Assembly: GCF_000350225.1 (NCBI RefSeq)
Contig: NW_005178519.1
Coordinates: forward strand, 58,944 to 122,943
Length of the DNA: 64,000 nucleotides
From: Chondrus crispus
Taxonomy: Eukaryota; Rhodophyta; Florideophyceae; Gigartinales; Gigartinaceae
Direction: 5' to 3'
The notes beneath the pieces were generated by a model. The model worked only from the letters and a program-made list of their open reading frames with translations. It was not told where the DNA came from and did not search any database. The first letter of the stretch is position 1. Each line of letters begins with the position of its first letter. The position numbers and the translations under genes are program-made. Shown here in pieces: positions 10,354 through 19,586 of the stretch.

Positions 10354-11712
10354 TTACCTCACCTCATCCTTCGTCTTCTCCGCCTTGGACCTGATGGCGC
10401 TCACCTGCTTCAACTTGCGTACGGCGTAATCAACTTCAAGCGCCTCCACTTGCAGGTATCGCTCCACGGCGTTGGACAGCCTTCTATCCCGCAAGTAGTG
10501 CATCGAGTTCGTCACGGCCGGTTCGAACCCGCGCATGTACTTGAAGTCCCCGCCGCCAGCCCCCGGTTCCATCCTGCCAAGCCCGTTCTCAATGCAATAC
10601 TCAATCGCCGCGTAATAGCACGCCTCAAAATGGAGGAACCTCACCTCTTCCATGCATCCCCAGTATCTTCCGTAGAACGCGCCCCCGTCCCCTTCACCGA
10701 TCACGTTGAACGTCCCGCCCACCACCTCGCCGCTCCCCTTCCGCTTGGCAAGCACCAAGCAGATACTTCGCTTGAATTTCTCGCATCTCGCCAGCATCCG
10801 GAAGAACCGCCTGCTCAGATATTGACTTCCGTACAGTTGCTTGTCGATCGTCGACTTATAAATACAAAACATCGTATCCATCACCTCCTCATCAATCTCC
10901 TCACCGCGCTTCACCACAACCTCCAACCCCGCGTCCTCGCGCACCCTCGCCCGCTCCCGCCTCATCTTTATCCGTCGCTTCGACTTAAACTCTCCCAGAT
11001 ACTCTTCAAAATCGCGGTACGGCACGCGCTTCCCCTCTTCCACACCCGCGTACCCTTCTACATCCCCACCCCCCTCTATGCGCTTCTCCAAATCCGCTAT
11101 CGCATCCTTCCCCTTGTTATAGTTGGTAAAATGGTACTGCACGCCCTTCCGATGCAAGAAGCCCGCGGCCGCCAGCGCCTCCACCTCATCCGCCTCGCAA
11201 AAGTTGACATGCACCGAGCTAATCTGCATCCTGTCGACAATTTGCTTGAGGGCCTTAGCAACGGCACGCAGCACGCCCTCCCTCTCCCGCGCCTCCATGC
11301 CGGGCCAGGTGAGCACGCGCCTCCCCGTGGCCGGCGTGAACGGCACGGCCAGCAGCAGCTTCGGGTAGTACTCCATGCCCGCGCCATAGCATGCGTCGGC
11401 CCAGGCATGATCGAACACGAACTCGCCCATGGAGTGCATCTTGAGGTAGGCCGGCGCCACGGCGACCACGCGCCCGCTGTCGGCCTCGCGCACGACCTGG
11501 TGGTGCGGGGTCCACCCGGTGTCCGCGCTCGCGCACCCGGACGCCTCGAGGCAGGCCAGCCAGAAGTGCGCCAGGAACGGCGAGCGCGAGCCCCCGCGCG
11601 CCAGCGCGTCCCACTGCGCCGCGTCCAGCTCCGACACCGAGCGCAGTGCGCGCACCGTGTACGCGCGCGGCGCGCGCTCGGCCGGCGGCGCCAGCGCGTC
11701 GCCGGCGCTCAT
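10354..11712 (-). CDS. FemAB-like N-acyltransferase (PF04339/COG3146 type)
   Basis: Predicted GNAT-fold acyltransferase of the FemAB-like family, bacterial in origin and present in many algae; the substrate is unknown. The ATG at 11712 gives 452 aa, but the frame stays open into the assembly gap, so an N-terminal targeting extension is possible. The family pattern is clear: PFLAHFWLACLEASG near the start, then VAVAPAYLKMHSMGEFVFDHAW, YYPKLLLAVPFTPATGRR, VHVNFCEADE, a basic helix (EFKSKRRIKMRRER), GGTFNVIGEGDGGAFYGRYWG, HFEACYYAAIEYCIE and GGGDFKYMRGFEP. The C-terminus is KTKDEVR. Very GC-rich at its 5' end. Probably divergent with the truncated + strand gene ending at 12670, the shared promoter being in the gap. 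Confidence 0.88.
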   Translation of the reverse strand: MSAGDALAPPAERAPRAYTVRALRSVSELDAAQWDALARGGSRSPFLAHFWLACLEASGCASADTGWTPHHQVVREADSGRVVAVAPAYLKMHSMGEFVFDHAWADACYGAGMEYYPKLLLAVPFTPATGRRVLTWPGMEAREREGVLRAVAKALKQIVDRMQISSVHVNFCEADEVEALAAAGFLHRKGVQYHFTNYNKGKDAIADLEKRIEGGGDVEGYAGVEEGKRVPYRDFEEYLGEFKSKRRIKMRRERARVREDAGLEVVVKRGEEIDEEVMDTMFCIYKSTIDKQLYGSQYLSRRFFRMLARCEKFKRSICLVLAKRKGSGEVVGGTFNVIGEGDGGAFYGRYWGCMEEVRFLHFEACYYAAIEYCIENGLGRMEPGAGGGDFKYMRGFEPAVTNSMHYLRDRRLSNAVERYLQVEALEVDYAVRKLKQVSAIRSKAEKTKDEVR

Positions 11713-11753
11713 GTCGAGCTCCGTCCCGTGTTCCAGAAATGGCTCACAGGGAC

Positions 11754-12422
11754 NNNNNNNNNNNNNNNNNNNNNNNNNNNNNNNNNNNNNNNNNNNNNNN
11801 NNNNNNNNNNNNNNNNNNNNNNNNNNNNNNNNNNNNNNNNNNNNNNNNNNNNNNNNNNNNNNNNNNNNNNNNNNNNNNNNNNNNNNNNNNNNNNNNNNNN
11901 NNNNNNNNNNNNNNNNNNNNNNNNNNNNNNNNNNNNNNNNNNNNNNNNNNNNNNNNNNNNNNNNNNNNNNNNNNNNNNNNNNNNNNNNNNNNNNNNNNNN
12001 NNNNNNNNNNNNNNNNNNNNNNNNNNNNNNNNNNNNNNNNNNNNNNNNNNNNNNNNNNNNNNNNNNNNNNNNNNNNNNNNNNNNNNNNNNNNNNNNNNNN
12101 NNNNNNNNNNNNNNNNNNNNNNNNNNNNNNNNNNNNNNNNNNNNNNNNNNNNNNNNNNNNNNNNNNNNNNNNNNNNNNNNNNNNNNNNNNNNNNNNNNNN
12201 NNNNNNNNNNNNNNNNNNNNNNNNNNNNNNNNNNNNNNNNNNNNNNNNNNNNNNNNNNNNNNNNNNNNNNNNNNNNNNNNNNNNNNNNNNNNNNNNNNNN
12301 NNNNNNNNNNNNNNNNNNNNNNNNNNNNNNNNNNNNNNNNNNNNNNNNNNNNNNNNNNNNNNNNNNNNNNNNNNNNNNNNNNNNNNNNNNNNNNNNNNNN
12401 NNNNNNNNNNNNNNNNNNNNNN
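11754..12422. other. assembly gap (669 N)
   Basis: Run of N between a minus-strand and a plus-strand coding end. It hides the 5' end of the downstream gene and possibly of the FemAB-like gene. Flanks are very GC-rich, which probably caused the gap. Confidence 1.
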
Positions 12423-12670
12423 CCTCCGTCGTGGAGGCCGTGCCCCCGCGCAAGCGCAAGCGCGTCGCCGACGACATGGACTTGTCCCCCGCGAAGCGCG
12501 CCGCACCCAGGCCGCACATCCGCCCCAGGGAGAGGAGCGCTAGCCCCGACGAGCCGCCCTCCCTCGCGGATGCGTGGGGCTGCTATGCGAGGAGTAACGC
12601 TATGCTGAGGGAGTGCCACTTTCTTAGGCTGGATCGAATGAGACCGCCCGTGCCCAGGGATCCTTCCTAA
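12423..12670 (+). CDS. C-terminal fragment of basic, probably nuclear protein
   Basis: The 5' end is lost in the gap. The visible 82 residues begin with VVEAVPPRKRKRVADDMD, containing a PPRKRKRV nuclear-localisation-type cluster, and a second basic block PAKRAAPRPHIRPRERSAS. A short conserved-looking end follows (LADAWGCYARSNAMLRECHF), stopping with TAA at 12668-12670. I do not recognise the family. The choice of frame rests on the NLS and the absence of stops; competing frames exist in this GC-rich stretch. Confidence 0.5.
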
Positions 12671-12869
12671 ACCGGGCCGTGGTGGTTGCTGTTTTGCCCC
12701 AATGTAGACTAACTGCAGTGAGTGAGGTGCGGTGTTTCATGGTTTCGAATAGACGTTTTGTATACAAGAAAAGAAAGACAGATACCCGTCAAGTTTTTCT
12801 GCCTGCCTGCTTTGCACCGACCGTTCCTGTCATCGCTCGCGACATCACCCTCTTCCTTTGCCGACAGAC

Positions 12870-12927
12870 ATGTCCTAGACATGAAGATGTCCTAGACATG
12901 AAGATGTCCTAGACATGAAGATGTCCT
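12870..12927. repeat. 17-bp minisatellite, about 3.5 copies
   Basis: Unit GATGTCCTAGACATGAA repeated head to tail; the unit contains the near-palindrome ATGTCCTAGACAT. The last copy breaks off at GATGTCCTACC. Confidence 0.9.
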
Positions 12928-12938
12928 ACCGATGAAGG

Positions 12939-13003
12939 TTGCTGTGCTGTGCTGTTGTGCTGTTGTGCTGTTGTGCTGTTGTGCTGTTGTGCTGTTGTGC
13001 TGT
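12939..13003. repeat. 8-bp tandem repeat TGCTGTTG
   Basis: At least six near-perfect units of TGCTGTTG, with CAA/CAG-type content on the other strand. Follows the 17-bp array after about a dozen bases. Confidence 0.9.
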
Positions 13004-13008
13004 GCTCT

Positions 13009-13040
13009 GCACTGCCGCACTGCCGCACTGCCGCACTGCC
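13009..13040. repeat. 8-bp tandem repeat CACTGCCG
   Basis: Four units of CACTGCCG, the last degenerate, immediately after the TGCTGTTG array. Confidence 0.85.
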
Positions 13041-13412
13041 CGAGCAAGGTCTTGAGTCTCTACCACAGATATCTTTGCACTTGGTGCTGGGAACGACCCA
13101 ACCTCGAGCGAGTGAACCTCTTCTCTTCTTTTTTTTTGTCCAAACAGTGCGCTATGATCTAAAATTGGAGCCGGTCCTGCGATCCGATCCCTCTTCACTT
13201 TGTCATACACGTCAGTTACTGTACGATGCAGAGGGGAACGCGGGCGGTCCGTGCCGACCAAGGCAAATCGTCAACCCGCTCCCGTCACTCCTCCGACATC
13301 ACTCCTCATCCTTTCACTCTCCCCCCCCCCCGCCCGCCAACAAGCACGCTCCGACCCACAACCCAACACAGCCCCCCTCGCCGCTGCCGCGCCCCCTTCA
13401 TCCGTCCCCACC

Positions 13413-14342
13413 ATGGCTGCCAAATCCGTCAACCTCGAGTGCCGCATGTACGAGAACGAGTTTCCCGAAGCGGACGACGTTGTGATGGTCCTGGTCAAGG
13501 AAATCCAGGACATGGGCGGCTACGTCCACCTTCTGGAGTACAACAACTGCCAGGGCATGATCATGCTTTCCGAGCTGTCGCGACGTCGCATCCGCTCCGT
13601 CAACAAGCTGCTCAAAGTCGGTCGCCAGGAGGTCGCCGCCGTCGTCCGCGTCGACAAGGACAAGGGCTACATCGATCTCTCCAAGCGCCGCGTCGCCCCG
13701 GAGGACATCTCCAAAATTGAGGAGAAGTGGAACAAGAGCAGGACCGTCCACTCTATTGTAAGACACGTTGCAGAGACCGTCGGCATCGACATGATTCACT
13801 TGTATCAGCGCTGGGGATGGCCCTTGTATAAGAAGTATGGACATGCTTATGACGGCTTCCGTATGGCCGTCAATGACCCGGACTCTGTCTTGGAAGGCCT
13901 AGAGATTACCGACAGGGAGCGCGAGGAGTTATTGAGAAATGTTACCCGCAGGTTGACCCCGCAGCCCATCAAACTGCGCGCCGATATCGAGGTCACATGT
14001 TATCAGTTCGAGGGGATTGACGCCGTCAAGGCAGCGCTGAAGGCGGGCGAGGCCGCTGGCACGGAGGAGTGTCCCATTAAGATCAAGCTTGTTGCCCCGC
14101 CTTTGTATGTAGTCACCACGGCTAGCTTGCAGAAGAGGGTCGGCATTAACGCCCTCTCTACTGCCCTGGATGTCGTCAAAAAGGAGATTATTAAGCGGAA
14201 GGGCAAGTTTGTCCTCAAGATTGAGCCTCGCACCGTTTCGGAGAAGGATGATAGGGACTTCTCATCCATGATGACAGAACTAGAAAATGTGAACAAAGAA
14301 GTTGCAGGTGACGACGATTCGTCAGAAAGTGACAGCGAGTAA
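13413..14342 (+). CDS. EIF2S1: translation initiation factor eIF2 subunit alpha
   Basis: Alpha subunit of eIF2, which delivers initiator Met-tRNA to the 40S ribosome; its phosphorylation is the classic stress switch of translation. From ATG 13413 (context CCACCATGG) it has 309 aa, normal length. Residues 14-85 form the S1-type OB fold. The regulatory serine sits in MLSELSRRRIRS as S56, equivalent to human Ser51, and the kinase-docking motif further on, KGYIDLSKRRV, is intact. The helical domain and the alpha-beta C-terminal domain follow, ending in an acidic Ser/Asp tail (DDDSSESDSE). The stop lies only 83 nt from that of the convergent PsbP-like gene. Confidence 0.97.
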   Translation: MAAKSVNLECRMYENEFPEADDVVMVLVKEIQDMGGYVHLLEYNNCQGMIMLSELSRRRIRSVNKLLKVGRQEVAAVVRVDKDKGYIDLSKRRVAPEDISKIEEKWNKSRTVHSIVRHVAETVGIDMIHLYQRWGWPLYKKYGHAYDGFRMAVNDPDSVLEGLEITDREREELLRNVTRRLTPQPIKLRADIEVTCYQFEGIDAVKAALKAGEAAGTEECPIKIKLVAPPLYVVTTASLQKRVGINALSTALDVVKKEIIKRKGKFVLKIEPRTVSEKDDRDFSSMMTELENVNKEVAGDDDSSESDSE

Positions 14343-14425
14343 AGTGCAGCTTCGTTTCCGTCGTCAAAATTTTGTCTTTAGCGTGTGCGCAGGAAAAAGT
14401 TGGCTGTCTTGCATCCTAGCGACTA

Positions 14426-15181
14426 TTAAACATATTGCTTTGCTACGCTGAATGACTCCAACATTTTCTGCAGGACTGTTTCAGTTTCTCCTTCAAAGCC
14501 GTCTGTTTTGGCTTGGGCTGTGAAAACGTAGAGCTGCCCTCCAGTCACGGTCGCCTTCGCGAGATATCGCTTGACCCCTCTTGACGAATCAACATTGTAG
14601 TCGATAACGTAGTACAAAAGACCGTCCTTGGATAGCGAGGTTGCACTGTTGACGAATGCGCTGTTTACGCTTTCTTTCTTCTGCTCCACGCCGACAACCT
14701 TCTCACCGACGGCCTCTGGTGTACCAAACTCGTCAATTGCCCCGATCTTCACAGAGTCTACGACAAGTCCGGCTGTAGTAGACGGTTCTGCTTCGCTCGT
14801 GATGATGACCTCACTGAGATGCGTTTTAATTGGCTTCTTTTTCACCTTCCAAGAAACTGGATAGGAAAAAGTAAAGCCAAGACTTAGCGGCCCTTTGTAG
14901 ATAGAGTACTCCTCCTCTGCGACCACCTTCGCAGACGAGAGCAGCAAGCCTGCAGCGCCAAGTGCTGCCGCTTGGAGCGCTTGACGCCTGCTGCAATGCT
15001 TGGCGTTAGGTGACATGCTCATATCTATTGCATACGAGGATAGCATGCTTCTCTGCCTCCGACGGGACGGCAGCATTACTGGATGGAACTGCCGTGGGGT
15101 GTTTGAGGAGTGTGTCAAAGTTGTGGCATTTTGGCGGAAACTGGTCCCAAAGAGCGTTGTTTGAAAAGCGCAAGGCTCCAT
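14426..15181 (-). CDS. PsbP-domain thylakoid lumen protein
   Basis: PsbP-family protein of the thylakoid lumen, related to the oxygen-evolving complex extrinsic proteins. ATG at 15181 gives 251 aa; the frame continues upstream only from a GTG. Residues 1-60 look like a plastid leader. A twin-arginine lumen signal follows: SRRQALQAAALGAAGLLLSS at about 64-83, with a likely cleavage after AKVVA near residue 88. The PsbP fold is seen in GPLSLGFTFSYPVSWKVKKK, LVVDSVKIGAIDEFGTPEAV, LLYYVIDYNVDSSRGVKR and the ending TVLQKMLESFSVA. It could be a PsbP-like or PPD paralogue rather than canonical PsbP. Divergent from the SelW-like gene. Confidence 0.85.
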   Translation of the reverse strand: MEPCAFQTTLFGTSFRQNATTLTHSSNTPRQFHPVMLPSRRRQRSMLSSYAIDMSMSPNAKHCSRRQALQAAALGAAGLLLSSAKVVAEEEYSIYKGPLSLGFTFSYPVSWKVKKKPIKTHLSEVIITSEAEPSTTAGLVVDSVKIGAIDEFGTPEAVGEKVVGVEQKKESVNSAFVNSATSLSKDGLLYYVIDYNVDSSRGVKRYLAKATVTGGQLYVFTAQAKTDGFEGETETVLQKMLESFSVAKQYV

Positions 15182-15540
15182 GCTCAGAATTTCAAAGATC
15201 TGCTCTTGAGATTCCCCAGTGCTTTTTGGTTGCTCCTTTATCCAGCAAACGTCCACTTACGGGGAAACCGGCTTCAGGTCAGCTCAACTACAATGCAGAG
15301 AGCAAAAACTAGAGCTGAGCTCGACTCGAGTTTCCAAATACCACCTCGAAATCTTTATGATTTTGATCTCAAAACTTGCCATCTGGCCCCCCACTATTGC
15401 CATAGTGCGTGTTTACCGTCACTATATTTTCGCAGGAACCTCCAGGTGTTGCCACCGCTCTACGACATTCACGAGACTGCTAGTTCTCACACCTTCCATA
15501 GCTTTTCAGGCACATCCCTGACAAGGACTAAAAGGGCGTG
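15182..15540. other. divergent promoter, PsbP-like / SelW-like
   Basis: About 360 bases between two plastid-targeted genes on opposite strands, so a shared promoter is likely. No repeat or further gene is seen. Confidence 0.5.
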
Positions 15541-15960
15541 ATGTCAGCGTTTCTTTCAAGTCCGCTTTACTTCTCGCGGCCCACAACATCACCGTTTCGA
15601 AAACAGACATGCTTTCAGTCGAATGTCCGTCGTCTCACACCCCATGCATGTGCGGAGGAGCCTAGGACCAGGTCTTCCGCAGCACTTTCACCACGTGTTG
15701 CTTTTGACTATTGTACTGGGTGTCGTTGGGGCTTGCGGGCCGGTTGGATGGCTCAGGAACTGTTGGTTACTTTTGAAAGCGAGCTTGGGGAGGTGGCGCT
15801 AAGACCAACGAAGGAGGCAGGGACGTTCGACGTTTGGGTTGACCAGGACCGTGTGTGGTGCCGCGAGGAAATGAGGCGCTTTCCTGAGATGAAAGAGCTG
15901 AAGCAACTGGTTAGGAACGCAGTGGTCCCGGGTCGCTCTTTGGGTCACTCGGACAACTAA
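15541..15960 (+). CDS. SelT/SelW/SelH-type (Rdx) thioredoxin-like protein
   Basis: Small thioredoxin-fold redox protein of the selenoprotein W family, in its cysteine form. ATG 15541 gives 139 aa. Residues 1-50 (MSAFLSSPLYFSRPTTSPF...) are rich in Ser and Arg and resemble a plastid leader. The core starts at VAFDYCTGCRWGLRAGWMAQ, with the CxxC at C58 and C61. GEVALRPTKEAGTFDVWVDQ and FPEMKELKQLVRNAVVPGR follow, ending GHSDN. Wording is close to bacterial and cyanobacterial members. Both redox positions are ordinary Cys codons, so no selenocysteine insertion is needed. Confidence 0.85.
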   Translation: MSAFLSSPLYFSRPTTSPFRKQTCFQSNVRRLTPHACAEEPRTRSSAALSPRVAFDYCTGCRWGLRAGWMAQELLVTFESELGEVALRPTKEAGTFDVWVDQDRVWCREEMRRFPEMKELKQLVRNAVVPGRSLGHSDN

Positions 15961-18900
15961 CGTGCGGGCATGTCCGTAGCTGATATTGTTTATGTCTCTC
16001 ATAGTTTTGGTTGTCGGTGGGATATCAAGCTTTCGCTTTCCGTGCTCAACGCCTGTGATTGTTGCGTGACCCGTGGCAAGATAGCCTGCATATGCGAAAG
16101 TCTTATGCGACTTGTTCATTCTTGACAAAAACGGCGGAACTGAAATGCCATCCACGCGCCAGCCAAGTCAGTGGCAGTTTCCATTCACAACTTCGACGGG
16201 AACTGAGAACATTCGGATTTCTGCAAGACTCTACACAATCCATTCTGGCAAAAAGCGTACCACAATTCTGGCGAGGGCCTGAGTGGCAATACCGTCGCAC
16301 GAGTTGTCGGCAATTTGCAAAATCGCGTTTACGGGACGAAGGAAAGACATTGGATAGAAGCAATGTCTCCTGCAGCATGAAGTGCATGCAGCAGTTCAGT
16401 TCGAACATGCCATACCGAGTGGTCAAAATGCACTGCAATAGACGATCACGAAGTTGCCATGGTGATGATGGGAAATCATCACTTTGCGATGATTGTCTCT
16501 ATCACTTGGAAGCTCTAGCTCTTTTCAATCAACAGATGTCGAGGTCATTCGTTTGGCAGGATAGGAGATATTCGCGATGTGATATGGCTAGACGAAAGAA
16601 GATGGAAGAGGCCACAGTGGACCAAATGGAACCGCTGAGACGCTGTATTCGGTTATGCGTTTACCCCTCACTGGAAAGGATCAAACCCATGATTCTTGAT
16701 CCTCGCAGACAGGCACACCGACGATGTCGGCGACACGCAATGGGGTAGGATGGCATGTCTGGGTCCGGCTGGGAGGACATTCATGGCTAATTGATTGTAC
16801 ACAATCTGGGCATATCGTGAGGAGCTTAGGCTTAACTCCTGAAGTGACAAGATCGATTCTGGGCCATCGCCGCAACGAAAACTTTTTTGCAAGACGCACA
16901 CTACTGCACAGTAACAGTTGGTGCCAAAATGGTCATCGGAAGCGGAACTGATCACCCAAACAACCGCCGCTGTAGCTGCGCTTCGCTCAGAACTAGGCGC
17001 ACCATTGATCCCGTTCACTTGCGCGGCCTCTAACTCTTTCTATCTCTAGATAGTATCTAGAGGACAAATGAGGTGAGGCCAAATAACCTCAATTAGGCCA
17101 TTTCTCGGCCTGTTTTTCGTGGGCGTGCATTTTCCCAGCTGCGGTGGGGAAAATGTATCTACAACGCCAGACCTGAGGGTTGCTGTGCGACAAACAAGTC
17201 CAGAGCACTACCTGCCAGCCCCAGACGTCTCATCAGAGAAACACTTTCGCACGTGATTGAATCCCTGTCTCTTTTCCGATCTTCTCAGAGAAATGCGCAG
17301 GTTGATCGCCATCGGACGTTGTTTGTGCACGAATATCAGAGATACTATAAGGTTGTCCGTGAAGTCACGAAAACGCGTGTTTTGGCGGCGTGTTTGCTCG
17401 GATTTTCTGAACGCAAAATTTTCAGACAACGCGTTTGGCAAAACTCACAGCATCCCGAAAACTGGGGGCATTTGAGTTTTCCACGAGTTTCACATCCGCC
17501 TGATCACAGCAGTGACGGATCGACCCGTCTTGAAGGAAAACGAAGTGGGTTTTCCGCTCCCTCATCAGCACAAACGAGTCTCATACTGCACGGGTCGCAC
17601 CGGTTTGCGTCATGGACGTCCCTATCACTTCATCTACCCAGAGTCCATCAACGGATCAAAGCACCACAAGATCTGCCACATATACCGCCAAAGCAATCGC
17701 AGAAGAGAGGCAAGGAGAAGCCTCTAAAAAGCGGTCCTCTCCAAATGACCCCCCTCAGCCTGTCAAGAAGACGTAACACATCGCCCTTTCGACTGAGAAC
17801 CATTCTGTCCTTGTGGCGAGCTACAATATTTGCTTCAGCGAGTATTCGGCGTAGGTGCAAGTGGTCCGTCGGGCGGCACAACGACGTACCAGTCTTGCTT
17901 TTGTTGCGGGCAGGTACGTGGAAAAAACGTGTTATTTTACGGAGAACCTTCATGTTCCCGGCATGAGATGTCGAAGTCAGGGAAGGGCCCTGCACCGCAG
18001 CACGACAACTGGAGATCTATAGGATTTCTACAGGATTTCTACGACGCACACATGTTCCGCAAAGAGGAAAGCGTGACGTTTTTGTCGTTCCTTTTCCTCG
18101 CATACTCAATACCGGGCAGCAGGAATGTGTCGGAGAAATCTAAGTAACTACGGAACACCACAGGGGATGGGGGTACATTTCGTGCACTTTTGGAGATGCT
18201 ACCATGTTGTTCGTATCGGATAATCTCTGCGGCACCAGAGAATACTTATTTGCAGCACTCTACGGAAGAGAAGCGTCATGCTACCCCCGACGCTAGTTGC
18301 GGAGGGCGAGAGGCACTCTACTCATGTAACGATCGTTTGACGTTCGTTCTGGATGGCCAGTTCACGGTGTCTCTCCCGCCGTATTGGGTCATTCACAAGG
18401 CGGTGTGGGTCCCATTGCGCAACATGCGAGGACCACGGCGACGCGGACTTGATTGCTCAAACGGTTACGAGGGGTCCGCATTTATACTCTCGAAGAGCTT
18501 GCTTGGCCACTCCCCGCGTTCCACCATTGCACTTTGACTTCGCAGGGAGACACCCTACACGCTCTAGCCCTGTCCCTAAGCCACTCAATAATTTCGCCAG
18601 CTGGGAAAAACTCCGTGAAGCCAATCATGAATTGACGAAGAGGATCTTGCGTGTCCCCTTTTATCATGCACGTGGCTTACAACGAAAACAAGCTGCCCGT
18701 TAGTTCTCCCCATCTACCATTGAAGAAGTAGCGCCCTAAGACGCGAACGGTCTTATTCGGCCAAAAATTAGGCGAACTCGGGTTCCCAGATAAAGTCTAG
18801 CTGTGTGCGAAGCCAGCTGGAGGCTTGCACTGCGTCTTGGTGCTGCAGTTCAAATCCCAAACCACGACTGTTAGCATACCCAGAAACAGCTGCCTTATTC

Positions 18901-19586
18901 CAATTCTCACAGTAATCTGAGTGCACTAATTCCAAATTCGTTCGTCTCCTCTGCTTGGCAATCTGCGCCACGTTCGCGAACGAAAAGACCTTGGCAAGCA
19001 GACACACAAAGCGTCAGTCAACTCTCCATGAATCAACAGAAGCTGTTTTTTGCTAGTATTCTGGCATGAAAACAAACTTTACACGTGTCCACGCGTGAAA
19101 ACACCATTGGCCGAGTAGAAAACGCTGGTCATGGAGTACAGAGAACGACCGTCGTGCCGTCATTTCCCTCCAAAATCACCGTTTCCCTGCACGGGTTGAT
19201 CCCCCATCCAAAAGTGCGCCGGAGGCGCCCTCTTCACATTGCGCTGGGGAAGAACGTTGGGGAGTCGCCAATTCATACTTGCCCCTCCCCAAACCCATAT
19301 AAATATAAACCACATCTACCGCGGGTGCTCTGTATATACAGTCAGCTGGTGTTGGCATCCTCAACATCGCTCTTCTGTGTCATGAATAAGTAGGAATTGG
19401 CATGTGCCTGACTGTCCTAACCTACGACTCGGTGTCAACATCGGGCATTGACTCAAAACAGACTCGACGTCGCCTTGCCCTTGTCTAATTCGTCCACTTC
19501 CGATTTCATTCCCTCCTTCATTTTTCTATTTACCACCAAGTCACCCAACGTCCTTCCGTCGCCGCCCGCTGTCCGCGTTCTCGTTC
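15961..19586. other. gene-poor 3.6-kb region
   Basis: No gene with recognisable domains. It holds one long ORF (16092-16748, listed) and a 54-codon ORF at 17612-17776 (Ser/Thr/Lys-rich, MDVPITSSTQ...). A short inverted repeat ATTTTCCC/GGGAAAAT lies near 17130-17155. Frames at 18180-18700 are broken. It may contain old transposon remnants, but I could not match any family. Confidence 0.4.
16092..16748 (+). CDS. hypothetical Cys/Arg-rich ORF
   Basis: Open frame of 218 aa from the ATG (MRKSYATCSF), ending in TAG. Not recognised. It is basic, with a Cys/His-rich stretch in its second half (MHCNRRSRSCHGDDGKSSLC, then DDCLYHLEAL) that could form a small zinc-binding site. It is long for chance at this base composition, but it has no targeting or membrane feature and lies in a gene-poor stretch. 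It may be a lineage-specific gene, a transposon remnant, or non-coding. Confidence 0.25.
   Translation: MRKSYATCSFLTKTAELKCHPRASQVSGSFHSQLRRELRTFGFLQDSTQSILAKSVPQFWRGPEWQYRRTSCRQFAKSRLRDEGKTLDRSNVSCSMKCMQQFSSNMPYRVVKMHCNRRSRSCHGDDGKSSLCDDCLYHLEALALFNQQMSRSFVWQDRRYSRCDMARRKKMEEATVDQMEPLRRCIRLCVYPSLERIKPMILDPRRQAHRRCRRHAMG

Larger units (their letters stand above)
12671..13412. other. intergenic with tandem arrays, eIF2-alpha upstream region
   Basis: Contains three adjacent tandem arrays (12870-13040, listed separately). A C-rich 5' leader of eIF2-alpha follows, with a run of C at about 13320-13332. No gene. Confidence 0.6.

Noticed and set aside
10156-12543. Very long plus-strand frame across the gap
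   Set aside because: It is antisense to the FemAB-like gene and is held open by N bases.
12939-13040. CRISPR-like array
   Set aside because: Units are 8 bp head-to-tail without spacers, in a eukaryotic nuclear context.
17253-18703. Several 70-237-codon frames in the gene desert
   Set aside because: Overlapping frames on both strands, mostly without ATG, no recognisable motif.
18830-18860. T-arm-like GTTCAAATCCC
   Set aside because: No matching acceptor, D-arm or anticodon arm within 75 bases, so no tRNA is called.
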